This document shows, piece after piece, positions 33,301 through 46,440 of a DNA stretch of 64,000 nt (position 1 is the stretch's first letter; each line of letters begins with the position of its first letter). The DNA is taken from NCBI RefSeq assembly GCF_921293095.1, contig NC_060250.1:10434001-10498000 (forward strand), given 5' to 3'. The notes below the pieces were generated by a model. That model ran no database searches, had not been told where the DNA came from, and saw only the letters and a list, made by a program, of their open reading frames with translations. The stretch is from Ischnura elegans. Its lineage: Eukaryota > Arthropoda > Insecta > Odonata > Coenagrionidae. The translations under genes and the position numbers were made by a program.

Positions 33301-36300
33301 TATTGCTAAAATTATGACCTCAGGGGTAAATAAGAAATCAAATTTCAATACGTTATTACTTTGGTGGGAATTTTGTGAGCATTCCTGACATCGCATCATG
33401 TTATGCAAAATCTTTGGTGTGTGATGATGTATTTTTTAATTAGCCATTTTTACAGTATTTAAATAATCTCACGTTCAAACGATTTTACTTATTAAGGTAA
33501 TTTCCCACAGATGCTCACTTACATCGCTCTGTCGTTGAAATTAAACTTCAATATATTTTATACTAAATATAATTATATGCATTCGATGCTTTTTTTCACA
33601 CCTTTTCTCGAAGAAAAATCTCGCATATCAAAAATTATACCCCAAATGAAGCAAGAATTTTCAGTGGTACTTATCGCGGATTCTCACCAACGTTTCAAGG
33701 AGGTTAGAAAACGCCGAAATATATATTTATACCGAATTTCACTCCTATTTAAAAACTACTTTATTCGTAAAGAGGCCTACGTGACTGACTGAAGTTGTTC
33801 AGGCTCAAGCAGTTATAAGTGACTGTGTTCCTAAAATACTTCAATTTCACTTCACACTTCAGCATCATTATCATCCGGTGTATTTACAGCGCGCGTATTG
33901 TCTTCCAATACAAAAAATATTCAAGATGATATTGAATGGAATTCATGTATTTGTGATTCTCGTACTGAGGTGCCAGTATTATTTCCTTTCACGCCTTGCA
34001 GTTTGGAAAGAGATCCTTTATCCTAGCAGGCTTCTTTGCTGACTTCGCTGCTACCCTCTCAGAGAATGATTCAATCCCTCGCGCAAGTTGTAATAGAGAG
34101 GACTTTATTTCGTTTGTCGAGGGGCGATTAACTGGCTGCCAATCCGCCCCTTTCTCTTCGCTCCCGCAAGATTTAAATAGCTGACCCACGCACCCCCACA
34201 CCCTCTCTCTTGCTTGGAATTTAATTTGGAGCCTTCCCCTGCGAGCGCATTCATCGACTCCGTGAGTTCAACAGCCGGAAGGCAGCGAGCATAAAACACG
34301 TGTTTCAGCGGTGGTCCGTAAACACGCAGTATTTCGGCGCCGTTCGTAAACGGGTCGCTTTAATCGCTAAAGCCTCCCTCCCTCCCTCCCTCCGCGCACC
34401 ACCCCCATGAATATTTTAAGGGTGGGAAAGGGGTGTGTGGCAGAGGGTGGGTTATCTTTCCGTTTGAGCTCGACCGACCGGCATTTCTTATTTATCCGTC
34501 CGTCTGTTTGCCAGTTTTGGGACGCTATTCACAAACGGGAGGGCCTTGTTTTGGCTCCACTGGTTTGTGGAATGGTGGCTTGGAATCTGGTGTAGCTATG
34601 GAGATTCTCTTTTCTTCCCCATCGGCTTGCCATTTCGCATTTGTTTGCGTAGAAACGTTTCATCGAGCAGTTAAGCAATGCTTTGGAAGCTGAATTAATC
34701 CCTTAAGTCGCATAATGCATGAAGACATAACTTTTTACCCCGGACCTACCTTTACGTAACTTTTACTTTTAATGAATTCATTCGTTAAAATTATGTCATT
34801 AATACTTTGAAATAGATTTATCGTGAAATCGATCAACAATCTGGCTGAATTCAAATACTCGTATAATAATAATAATAATACAAAACAAATGTTTAGTTAT
34901 GGAAATTTTATGATTTCAGCCGTTAAAATATCTCAATAAAATTAAAAAAAGGGAATAGAATTTAGCATTTATATGAACAAAAAATATTCTACTTGCAAAT
35001 GAGGGAGAAAATATTGTATTAAATAATGGATAACAAGAAAAAAATTAAATCAATGATAAAAACAATCAGTTTGCACGTGTTACAGACACCTACATACAAA
35101 GTTGGAGCCATTTTTACTCGCCTGCAAATGGTGAAAAAATGTCTCAATGGAATGGCCTTTGAACGCGCCGGCACGACCAAAAATGTATTATCAGATAGGT
35201 AGGTCTGTTTAAAAATGGATCAATCCAAAGACGTCACGAAAATTTATTTGTGCGTCTTTATGGCCGCAAAAGTATTATTAATTAGCGCAAAAGTTGAGCA
35301 AGAATTCCTGCAATTTGCTAATTACTAAAGCAAGCAATTTACTTAACAATTAAAAAGCAAGTGCAATTTACTAGCAGTTAAAGGCTCCGAAAGATTCAAG
35401 CAGTTTCACTCATATGCACAAAAGTTCTCGAACCCTGGTATGCAATAAAAATATTTGAAAAATATCGGCGAGAGAATTGGCCGACTTTGAAACTGATCCA
35501 CCTGCAAAACAGAAAAAATATGCATTCATATCCACAGGTCAATATTATTCTTAATTAGACGATAATATTTGTGTTCCCGGTGAATATTTTTATTTCGGCG
35601 CTCACATAAGCAAGTCGTACCCTGTATGAATCGGTCAGAGTCTAGCCCGTTTTAACCATCGCAGGCCTATGCTGCGCACAGAGGTTGACGAGGCCTTCGA
35701 CGAAAGGGATGATATGTTGGCCTTTTCTTACAATGGGTCAGGGAACTGTTTTTTTCATAAAGATAGCATTGATTTGCTATCGCTAACGTAAGGTACATAC
35801 AACTAGGATACGTAATTGTAGGCAATTAAGGAATATAAAAACTAAATCCTCTTCGCCAAAATTGATATATAACGAACTAACCCCAAATTAATTCCGTTAT
35901 TCGTATGGGCACCACAACTTATATTATCAACACTTATAAATGACTCACTGTCAACCGAGTGATCCATCCATCACTAGTGAAAGAGATTAACGTCAGCCGA
36001 AAAACTCAAAATGACGTGAATTTGTCGAAACGCGTAGTGTAAGTGAATTAATGGTGATCGTAAACTCTCTTCACTATTTATACATGCTATTTCTTCGCAC
36101 ATTACTTTTCTTTATCTCAAGATACCTTTTCGTTGAGATTGAAACATTGAACCAAAGTACCTAATTTTTATTGAGCGTGTACGCATGATTAAACTACGAA
36201 TCGAGCCATTAATTTTCGAGCGATTGCCTGTGCCTTTAAAAGAGGAAGTTTCCGTTTATGACGCTCCGATTAACTAAGGATCAGCCGTCGTCTCCGCCCC

Positions 36301-36875
36301 TTTGGTGGCGGGGAAATATCGCCGTAAAAGGGAATGACCGCAGTCAAACAATGAGATTCGGAATTAAATGGAATCTGGGAGGAAGGGATTGAGCGGACGG
36401 ATTCAAGACATCTGTTTTAGATGGGCCGAGGGGGTGAGCGGGGGCGATGGGACTTCCACGTCGGGAATCGGAAGCAGTCGTGGGCTCATGGGTCGTCGTT
36501 AACCGGTCCTCTACCCCCTCCCCCACTCCCTACTCCACCCATCCCCAACATTTCGACCTTTGCCCTCAAGCCGTCTCCCGCGTTCGCTCAACGCCCTCAA
36601 AACCAGGGAGGAAAAAATCTCAGGATGAGTGGTAAAGTGGATATTTCCGCAAATTTATTTAATAATATACCACGCGTTTCGACCGTCAGCTAATTCTGAA
36701 GTAGAATGTGAAATTTGGAAATCAGGAGCAGTTAAAAAAAAAAAAACAGTGTATTCTCCCTGTTTCAATGTCAACGAAAAGGTACGCAGAGATAAGTCGT
36801 AGTAAAGTGCGTGGAAGTAGCATGTACACATAGTGAAGGGAGTTAACCGTCATTGATGAAAATATCTGGCAACTT
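33301..36875. other. TE-poor segment with two GC-richer islands
   Basis: Islands at about 33990-34690 and 36240-36640 contrast with AT-rich sequence between them. They contain a (CCCT)n run (34373-34393) and a (TAA)n run (34862-34881). Several frames of 60-90 codons overlap on both strands without domain or codon preference. Possible functions are exon, promoter or enhancer; the sequence alone does not decide. Confidence 0.35.
34862..34881. repeat. (TAA)n microsatellite
   Basis: Uninterrupted TAA units, about 20 bp. Confidence 0.9.
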
Positions 36876-36889
36876 CTCACGCCTTAATT

Positions 36890-37182
36890 GGTGTGGTACT
36901 TGTATGAGGCGACCGAGAGGTAAGGTCATTTACGCCATGAGGGAGGGGTAGGTAAGGAAGGGTGGAGGGCGTCGGCATTAGCCTGCTCTTAACGAAAGGC
37001 GCCAAGGGGACCACGGCTTAACGTCCCATCCGACGGGCGGAGTGTTGCGCTTGAAATGTCTTACTTGCAACACTCAAGCAGGGATCGGGCAGTCTCTGAA
37101 AGTTCTCTGCCACTGCTGGGATTTGAACCCGAGCCCGCTGGGTGGGAAGCCAACACTCTAGCCACCACACCAACCCGATCTC
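36890..37182 (-). mobile_element. tRNA-derived SINE with target duplication (293 bp)
   Basis: On the minus strand the head reads ATCGGGTTGGTGTGGTGGCT, then AGAGTGTTGGC (A box region), and GGGTTCAAATCCCAGC (B box with a near-paired T arm). It is followed by a body with GGATGGGACGTTAAGCCGTG, then GTCCCC. CTCACGCCTTAATT (36876-36889) and CTCACGTCTTAATT (37183-37196) flank it, a 14-bp duplication with one mismatch. The GACGTTAAGCCG-type block is a conserved SINE central domain in several invertebrates as I recall; I cannot name the family. The 98-codon frame across it is not a gene. Confidence 0.85.
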
Positions 37183-37275
37183 CTCACGTCTTAATTCTTC
37201 ACGACCCTTTCACGCATGCAGTTCGTGGGGAGGGGAAGGTTGAGGAAAGGGGGGGGGGGAGCGCCATTGGGTATA

Positions 37276-37512
37276 AAGGCCGTTTTACACGGGGCACGTA
37301 CTTGCACAATCTGACGTGGGTACGAAGGCGCAGTCAAAATTACGTCGTGTAAAGCGGTGAATTGCCAGAACGCATGCGAGTGTGCGTGGACGTGAGATGG
37401 CAAAATAGCCCCTGTTCATATTTCGTGCAAGCATTCGCGCAATTCCACGCCATTTTAAAAAATTAATGCAGTTCTAACCTGCGCATATTCGTGCCCCGTG
37501 TAAAACGACCTT
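37276..37512. mobile_element. AAGGCCGTTTTACACGG MITE (237 bp)
   Basis: The left end AAGGCCGTTTTACACGGGGC is matched by the complement of the right end, AAGGTCGTTTTACACGGGGC, continuing ACG on both. The first six bases and the TTACACGG block resemble the MITEs at 9820 and 52464, so the three may share a transposase source. No coding content, and no clear target duplication. Confidence 0.8.
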
Positions 37513-39499
37513 GAGTGCGCTTGGGAAATAAGGAGTGAGAAGTGGTCTATGAATGTTTGTTCGTTCATCAAATAAATGTCCCCTTCTTGCACAATTTCAA
37601 AGTCCACAATTCAAAATTTGCACAGAGTCCAGTATTCGGCCTGTACTATGCACGTGAAAGATCTCCGGGCCAAAATCACAATAATATTTTCCTTCTGGGG
37701 GATGTTTCGCCACGAGAGAAATTGGATCTCCTTTCTTCAAAGGTTTTCTGTTGTCCTTAACCATGGTGATTAAGTTCCGGCCAGTCTGGCCGATGTACAC
37801 TTTTCCTCCGAGTGCACTACCCAATGGCAAATATCACCCCTCCTTCCCCAACCCTCTCCCTCCACTCCCCACTAATCCGAACTGTAACTAATATAGGTCC
37901 TAATTTCAAACAACTTCACACCTTACTTGAGAATGGAATTACGGTTGAAACGTGTATAGTATTATACAAACTTGTGGAAAAATTGCCATATCTCTTTTTC
38001 ATTTAATCAGGATTGCAAATCCACTACATATCGCCTGCCGCAGTTGATTTTAGATTATGCAGCGATTCTAACTGAATATTTTTCCCATTAAATCTCTGAA
38101 TTTAGTGGTCAGGAGGTAATTTCCCATGAAGTGAACGTTTGACTTAACTTGTTATGAAAAACTTGAGTGATTCACGTTTTTATGGATTAATTACATAAAA
38201 TATCTTTAATTAAAATTGACCCTTGTCATTGAGAATTCAGTCGACATCTTTTAAAAGAGTAAAACGGTAAAACAATGGAGATAGTGCAGAAACTGGTTGC
38301 GAAACGGGGAGAGCGGTAACATGGAAACTGGATTGTTAACCTAACATTTCCTGATATCAATGCGAGTAAAAAGAACCTCTGTGAAATCTCAGCCAGGGGG
38401 ACTGAGACAATTGTCCATGCGACCTTGACTTCTTAGGCAATACGTTTTCTTGATTGGTGTTACGACAAATAATTTTCAAAATTCGTTGCAATTTTTAATT
38501 TCCAACCTAACATTCTGAAATAAATACAAATTGCTTTCTTATGTGGTACTCCTTAGGGCACACAGGGTCGGAGGAGGCTACTACTGCCACCTTCCGTTGA
38601 GGAACAAACGAAGGTACCTCTTCTCCTGCTTAATTATTTTATTTCTTCCGGTGCACTTCTTCTGCGGTCTGATTTCCCTCGGGATGCCCGAAAATCGGAG
38701 GCATTCTGGCCCACTCCGACTTCCTTCGGAGACACGTTGGAAGAAGGGGCAAAACTATATAATGCATGCAATGGGAGCCACGTATGCAGGTATCTGAGTT
38801 CGGGTGTGCTGAACGCGTGGAGTAGAAATACTGAGGTGGTACTTACAAGACGAAAATTGAGGTCGAGGCTAAGAAAAACCTTGCCTTTAGCGAGGTATCA
38901 TCTTTAATCGTCTCCTTTTCCCAAGTTACGTTCAATACCTACTTGAAATTTCGTATGAATACTCGTTCCTATGCGTTGGACTGACGGCCTTTTTTTCTCG
39001 TATACCTGAATTTCGAGTTATTGTTAGTAATTTTAGTGTTCCTCCTTTAATGTATGAAAGCGAATTGCTCATTTTGGACGAATATGTAAGAACCGTACCT
39101 ATTCTAGGATTTACTATAAGTTTCTCCGGTAAATATTGATGCAAAGTCATTTGAAATGGCTATTCCTAGATGATATTCGCCCAGAACATACGTAATTATA
39201 TGATGTTATCAAATAGCAGAAACGAATTTGGTTCATTTATCCTCAAGATCAAACTAATTCTATTCAGTGAGCATGTATCTCAGATTAGTAAATCTAAAAA
39301 GCATTACAACCAAATTGACTTTAATCCTCAAATTCATTCATTTTTCATGTTTTATTTTACGTTAGATATTTAGTATTTAATTGCACTCTCATGAGCCGGA
39401 ATCAACTGTATTTTCAATATAACACGGACCTCTTCAATGAGCTGATGCATAGGTACCTTTTAGCATCACAAATAATGCATGCTAATGTGTAGATTCAAG
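37513..39499. other. No gene recognised (2 kb)
   Basis: Short frames on both strands without family signatures. No transposon ends seen. Confidence 0.4.
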
Positions 39500-39764
39500 C
39501 AGTAACGTAGAGAAGGGGTGGTCTCGGGGTCCCGGACCCGTCTCCCCGAAATACAAAAGCACAATTACTTCGCTTCATCATAAAATAAAACAAGATTTAA
39601 CAATCATGAATTTACAATTGATTTCTTTGAAAAATGAGTTCATTTGATTATGAAAAGAGTAAAAACTCGTTTAAACCCTTATACTTAGTAGCCTGTTTTT
39701 TTTTTTAATATTCCCCCCTGGTTTTGGACCCCCTCCACGAACGAAATTCCTCTCTACCCCACTG
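39500..39764. mobile_element. hAT-type G/C-run MITE (265 bp), diverged
   Basis: The left end is CAGTAACGTAGAGAAGG. The complement of the right end is CAGTGGGGTAGAGAGG. The flanks GATTCAAG and AATTTAAG agree at 6 of 8 positions. The internal ends carry GGGGT/ACCCC and TTTGGACCCCC segments like those of the other members (21204, 53526, 60295, 62373). Confidence 0.6.
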
Positions 39765-42700
39765 AATTTAAGCCTCAGTTTCGCAAAAATTTCTCCAGCA
39801 ATATCACGACCTCCATGTATTTTTTTTCAAGTCCTATGTTGCTCCAAACCGCCTGTGAGGCTGTGAGCGTCCATTTGCAAGTGATTGATAGGTGAAAGTC
39901 ACGCCCGGGGCTGTATCTGCGGCGAAATTGCTTCGCCGACGGCTTTTTTCTTTCAAAATCAACGTGCATGGGAGAGTTAGCCTGAGTTCACAAAATGGAA
40001 GCCGGAGAGAGATAGGGAGAAATGGTTTGAAATCGATTTCGGATGGAATTTCCATTATTGCGAACTACTCATTCGAAAATGTCAAAGTATCGCTCAACAA
40101 TTTCTAGGGACGTAATAGCTATGGCAAGAAAAAAATAGTCTATGAAAATATTCCCATTTTCAAACGGTGAATACATACAGTCTGTACTCATGCATATAAG
40201 AATTGGAAAATTGAAAATTTTGAGTAAAAATAATATTCATAATATTCACCGCAAAAAAATCATTAATTTACTACATTTAAGGTCTTCGGACTCTCGAAAA
40301 ACAAAGGGAGCCCACGAGAGGCGAGGAGGCCCAGGGAAACGAACTAGTACAAAAAACAACTGAAATCACATGCCTGACTTAGTCTGAGGTGAGCTCTCCC
40401 TTTAACTATTAAATAAACCAGCTGGTAGAAAATCTGATGCATCGGTGGCATTAGGTTAGTGCAGGTAATCGTGATATAGAGAAAGGTTCTCAGAGAGAAG
40501 TTCTCTGGAGTAAAATGTGGTTATTACGTACAACTTCATTTCATAAATTCTTATATAAAACAATTTCCTGACTGACTGATTCTCATGATTAGCCCAAAGT
40601 ATTGAACACACTACAGCCAAGAAGTTTTCAAGGCGTATTACTTGTGCTATTTATAGTATAAGTGCAGGGTTTTAATTACAGGTTGAACGGAAAAAATTCA
40701 TTTCATTAAAAATGAATTTTTTACACAATACCAACATTTTTCTTTAATCAGATTATTTCATACAGGATTTTCGGTCATTATATCCACCTGTCATTTTTCT
40801 CAGCTGACATTTATGCTTCAGCTATGAATGGGAACGAGTTAAAATGCTATTCAATAGATTTTACTATGCATCATACCCCTGTGGTATTTGAGGTAGCAAT
40901 TTGGGAATTCCTAATTTTAATGTTGTAAGACGACATTTCCACCTCAAAGTCTCCTTCAGTCAGTGTTTCCTCTTCTCTCAGTTTAATTATCTACACGAGC
41001 GTGGGTAAATAATTCCATTTCACAAAGCAAACACTCTTTTAATGGACTGGCTTGTTGTTAAGAATGCAGCGTGAATGATTACGTATGCTTAGATAGGTCG
41101 GTGGGGAGTTACGGTAGAACTCAATGCGTAATAGCATGCAAACAAAGAATATTTTTTCAAGTTATGAAAAACTGGGAGAGGTAATCAATTTAGCAGCATA
41201 AAAGGATGAAGGATTCACAAAATCCATGTTAATGTAAAATTGTGTACGTGAAATAGGACGAGAAGGATATAAGCCGATTAATTAGTGTGAGCAAGAGAGA
41301 GATATTTTCCTTCATAATTAATAAATGTACTACCGGACTTTAGGTACGTAATGCAGGTATATAGTTGGGTTAGATGATTCAATTGCTTCCTAAACCTCCG
41401 CCAAAACTTAATTACTAGAACTGTTAATCCATAGCCTAGACGCCATTGCATGCATAAAATCGAATACTTCTCACTCGGTTAGCATTCGGTTTCCTCCGAA
41501 AGCACATCACGTACAGTGTGCAAGTTTGAATGCCTCACACCGTATGCGAGTTCCCAGCACAATCAACGTGCAGCGTGGGTACATGATGACGTGATTTTAT
41601 TCTAAATTCAATTTATTTCTAAAGTATATTGACTCTAGATAAGGATATTTTCTAAGCGTCCTCAAGTTCCAGGCCGTGAGCACAAAATGGAATTATTTCC
41701 GTCTTACTCAGATTAGAAAATACTCCGATTCAAGAATCATCTATTAGACATCATCGTTAAGAATATTTTCCTCTTAATAAAGGAAACCAATTTTTAGCTA
41801 TTTAAAACGTAAAATATGAAAGTCTTCTAAAAATAATAGCTATTAATGCCAACAGAACAATATATGAGGTCGTGGAGTGGTAGCATTTGCACTTCTAAAG
41901 ATCTTATACGTTCCTCCTTGCTGAAGTTACTTATTTTGTCATAAATGGTCGGTATTTAAAGATTTTTTCATTCCAAAATCTGGTATATAACGCACTCACA
42001 TAAATGGGAATTACTGTTATCAATGTATGTGATTCATAAGCCGATCAATCTGGTATGCAAACGGTTGTAAACTTATCTCTGTTTACTCTTTTTTTCTCTA
42101 GAGATAATAAACTAATCTGAATAGCATTGAGAGGTATTGGTTAGCCTAATGACCCTGCAAAACGTTAGCTCAATCGAACTCAACGCTTAAGCATTGCCTT
42201 AATTTTGAATCGCAGTTATCAATAAATGTCACTCTATATAGTCTACAGTTAATCAAGCCTTAGTTTTCTCTTAGAGCGCTTTTTTGTAATTTCCACAGCT
42301 GCATCTATTGCGAATATTCCTTTGAGATAATTTGAGCATTGGTTGTGGTTGCAGGAACTGAACATTAGGTTATATGTAGCTTTATCTGTATAGCTGTATC
42401 TAGTGGAAACTAGTGGTATATTGTTTTGTTTCTATTATAAAATCACGGCTACTTAAATCTCATGACATTTCTTTATAGTGGATCCTACTTAAAATTACCA
42501 TGCTCTATCTGCTTTGGATAAAAACATTTGAATTTCAGCATGGAAATTTTACCATTTATACATATTTTTTAATAGATATCAATTTGATATAGGAAGGTAA
42601 ATATAAAACGTGATGAACCGAATCACGGGAAACTGCATGCGATTAATGGGAGTACTTTGAGTGAAAAAATTTCTCTCGTTGTCGGGAATTTCAAAAATGT

Positions 42701-44813
42701 AACCACTCTTCCGGTAATGGGGAGAAATTAAGGAGAAAGAAGTAACCTCCACTTGTCCTCCGCTAGGCTGCAGCACCTTCGGTCATTACGGCCCCGCCCC
42801 GACTACTAGAGTCCAGAATGCACTTTGTCCGGTGCGCGCAACAAAGCCATCAAACAGTTTTCGTACACACTCAAACATCCTCCCACCCCGCTTTGGCATC
42901 ACTTTTGCAAGGTGGGTCAAAGGGCGGTGGTTTAAAAAGTAGGTTGAAGTATTGGGACATACAACGTTTCGGAGGTGCGCTTTTCCGTAACTCACCGCGT
43001 CGACTAACTGGCTCGCATTCTTGCTTCGTTCCACAAACCACATGAATTCCACTCATCTGCCTTCCGCTCTGGCACAAGCCTTTTTAGGGAGTCCGACATC
43101 TCTTCCTATGCTTCGGCCACTTATTACAGATGCGTGAATTACACAGTTCCGTGGCTGTGAACCTTCATACGAACTGTAAACCATCCACCCATTGAAGTTA
43201 TAAAACGTGTTCGCCTCGTTGTCATCTCTGCCACTATCGTTTCGCTACCTGGAAGCAAGGACAATCGATCATGGAAAGCATTGAATTTTTAGGAATTTCA
43301 ACGGGGAAATCGTAAATTTTTATCACTGGGGAACGAATGCGACATACTTCTTTATGCTTCGCCTTGGCACAGCATCGATTTATAACCACTAATTCCACAC
43401 CCACGTTACTTTACACTATCCGTTATCCCAGATGGATATTTCGAGTACGCCCATGCATTTTTCGAAGCTCACCCAATTTAAAAACGAATTATGACCAATA
43501 TATATATCATAATATTGTAACTATGGCAGCATAAATTTCTGTGTCAAAACTTTATCGCGCATTGATCGGCGAAAATAAAAATTCCCTTCAAGCTAGTAAA
43601 CTGGGAGGAGTTGTTGATTGTACTGCAATGGCGTGCTGTTTGTTCACATGCATCACATATTTGTTTTATATCCCTTTATTGAGGCGATCTACTTAATGTC
43701 GCAGATTCATTTATAATACTTGAATACATTATCTACGGAGGTATTGAGTAATTAAAAGTAGGATTTTTCTCAATGGATATATGATTATCTTATTCTTTGG
43801 ACAAGTTTTCCAAGCGTAAACTTTTGATTTTGTCATTTTTCGACTAATTTTACCACCTTAAGGAGGAACCATCATTTCAAACATGCCCGAAAACCTCCCA
43901 TTATTTTGACATATGTTGTTGCTCATTATTTTTTCTATCGAATAGTGAAAAAATATTACTATGTCACCGGCCATTTAAGAAAGATTTATGGATTTGAAAA
44001 TGACGGATTTCCACCTTGAAATACATTGTCTTTATGGGAGAATGATGACCTTCCCTTGTAAAACATTTTTTTTCTCAAATTTGGCCCGAAATATATCGTT
44101 AAAAAATTAGCACAGCATAAAATAGACATCGATGCTTAATATATCTATTTTTTTAGTAGGGGTTACCGATATGTTAGCGCCAGTATTTAAGTTTAAAGAA
44201 CATACTTCCGGTTTTCTCCAGAGCGAGCAGCCATTATGCGGCGGAGGTAGTGGCAACGTTGCAAATATACGGAGGTTAAATATGAAGAGCGATATTGCAC
44301 CTGTCGACCGCTGCATAATTCCAGTGAATTGGATTTTTCGGAGTCATTTTTCTACGTATTCATTAAACGAATATTCAGTTCATCTCGAAACGTGCTATAC
44401 ACCGAAGTATGAAATTTATCAGTGCTGGTTGTTAAAGTAATTCCTATATGCGACTACATTTTATTAAACATGCGAATAATAATGACCGGAATTCAATACA
44501 TCCCTTGAAATTGTCGGCGTATCGCTTCAAAAGCGAAAATGATAGAATATAATGAGACTTGCGATAGTTTATCTGTTCTTCTGAATACTACTTCAAATTT
44601 TTTTTACGTTTATTTCGAAAAATATGCATCGTTTTCAACTTGTAGAAAATACTTACTTATTTAAATAGAAGTTCTAAGCGTAAAGTAGAAAATCTAGCGC
44701 ATTATGTATTTAATCATCAGTTTAATTGATATTAAATGTCTAGAATAAGGTGTACAGGCAAATTAATGTACCACGAGACAAGCATATTGTTGTTGGGTAC
44801 CGACTATGTAGTA
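39765..44813. other. No gene recognised (5 kb)
   Basis: Mostly AT-rich and free of transposon signatures. A GC-richer island at about 42760-43100 has overlapping frames on both strands and no domain. A smaller one lies at about 44160-44310. These could be regulatory or exonic; nothing in the sequence settles it. Confidence 0.35.
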
Positions 44814-45050
44814 CTAGCTGACCCGGCGGACTTCGTACCCCCTAACAATCAATGAACTAACAGTTTAGTTACACATTTATAAATCAAGAGCGGCTGTATC
44901 GTTTATAACCGTGTTTATTATAATAAAATAAGATACTAATTCAATAAAACTACGTAAATGAGCATGAAAATAGCTTAAGAAATGTTGGGCATTGTAGTTT
45001 TAAAAAGCAGTTAATGAAATAAAAATTATACGCATTCACTTTCTGGCTAT

Positions 45051-45308
45051 TTGATGCTGGCTTTTAACCGTAAAAAAAAGTTTTTAAGTCCAAGTCTGTT
45101 GCGTAAACTTAGCCCGTTCACGGGGCAGGTTAACACAACGCCAGACCGACGCTTGACTGATGCTCAAAATCGTGTAAGAAAAGCCCCTATGAAGCAGCAG
45201 CATTCGTATCAAATGACTTTAGGCGCGCCAGTTACAGTATCTCTGTTTGGAAAAAATGCACTGCGTAAACGCACTTCGGTGTGTCCTACACATTCGGGTT
45301 TAATGTAG
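45051..45308 (+). other. Unassigned 85-codon frame inside the Helitron
   Basis: Reads N-R-K-K-K-F-L-S-P-S-L-L-R-K-L-S, then TPDRRLTDAQNRVRKAPMKQ and YQMTLGAPVTVSLFGKNALR. It is basic and looks more protein-like than the surrounding DNA. The sequence after it (45380-45440), GGCGAAGCGAAGCAGTGACG then CAGCGAGGGGGG, is also unusual in composition. It lies opposite to the helicase strand, downstream of the helicase. I do not recognise it; it may be captured sequence or chance. Confidence 0.25.
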
Positions 45309-45639
45309 TGCGTCAAGCACCTTATGATAAACAACAGTTTTTCTTTTATCAGGTGCAATATAAAACAGATGACGCTAAATAAATATGGCGAAGCGAAGCA
45401 GTGACGCAGCGAGGGGGGTTTTGGGGGGTAAAACCTCCCCAAGAGCTCAGAGAACTTATTTATAAAAAACTTTGTTACTAATATTAGGGGGACGGATAGG
45501 TAACAAACAAAACATAGGTATTTAACTATTCACACAGCCACAAAATCCGCTATTTTGAACCATTTATCTTGAAAAAATGTCTGGGGGAGGGCCCCCACAC
45601 CTCTCGCTTACCTTAGCGAGTTTTCCATACCCTAAAGAC

Positions 45640-46440
45640 CCGTAGTATTAGCTGCGCCCTTGAAGCGAAGGGAGAAATACAGCGGATGGTTTACCGACTC
45701 GTAAACATAGCAGGTTTAATTTACCATGAGAAAATCATGGGTTTTCATTAGCGCATGAGCACAAACATCACTAAAACTGAAAGACTGACCATGCGATTTG
45801 TTAATCGTTATCGCGAATGCAACACTACTTGGAAATTGAATACATTTAAGCTCAAAAGGGCATATATGTTGGGATCATGGAAAGATGAGGAATGAGAACT
45901 TCCTCATCTTTGAGTTTTCCTTTGAGTAAAGTCGCGTGAGTCACATTCATTATCAATTTTTTAAATAACCAAACGCGTTCCGTTGGATAGCTATGGTGAG
46001 TTTAGGTTTCGAAATATCATGAACACAGAGCCTTCCTTTAGCTGTTAATCGTGCCGTGGTAAGCAAGGTACGTCCAAGGACTTTATATATTCAGTTAGAT
46101 GGTTGGTGACTTCGTCTTCGTTTATTACTCAGTTAAAAGATTTGAATTCATGCAGAGTACCAATTATTTGATCCTGATTTACCTAGTTTGAGTGATCCAC
46201 ATCTTCGTTCTAGGCCGTCGAAATTGCTCACTCAATCAACCATTTTTGATTTTTGTGGTGATCAATCATATTCTGGAACTCTTTATTGATGAGCTCACCT
46301 TCCAAAAAAAAATTGCAAATATTCGGAGAAAGCGTAATCAAACTGCTCGATTCCTCGACAGGAACACGGACATTACCTTTTGTCAACAATTGCTTGGAGA
46401 TTTGTTTACAAACACGGTAGTGAAGAGTCAACTCGAGCTG
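45640..46440 (-). pseudogene. Helitron Pif1-like helicase, C-terminal remnant
   Basis: Minus-strand blocks appear in the order found in Helitron helicases. LTKGNVRVPVEESSSLITLS ... E-L-I-N-K-E-F-Q-N-M and K-N-Q-K-W-L-I-E lie at 46431-46228. S-L-D-V-P-C-L-P-R-H-D is near 46090-46055 and N-L-N-S-P ... S-N-G-T-R near 46015-45970. THATLLKGKLKDEEVLIPHL follows at about 45945-45885, then FPSSVAFAITINKSHGQSFS near 45835-45775, the motif V/VI region. A tail matching the F-S-H-G-Q-L-Y-V-A-x-S-R-V strand is decayed to F-L-M-V-N-stop-T-C-Y-V-Y-E-S-V. Stops and frame changes separate the blocks; Walker A and B are gone. Confidence 0.8.

Noticed and set aside
34373-34393. (CCCT)n run as telomere-like repeat
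   Set aside because: Only about five units, isolated and not of TTAGG type; a simple microsatellite.
36421-36693. 90-codon proline-rich frame
   Set aside because: GC-rich island with several overlapping open frames; no preferred frame or domain.
37108-37182. Genuine tRNA gene
   Set aside because: The T arm is good, but there is no acceptor stem, and the body and target duplication show a SINE.
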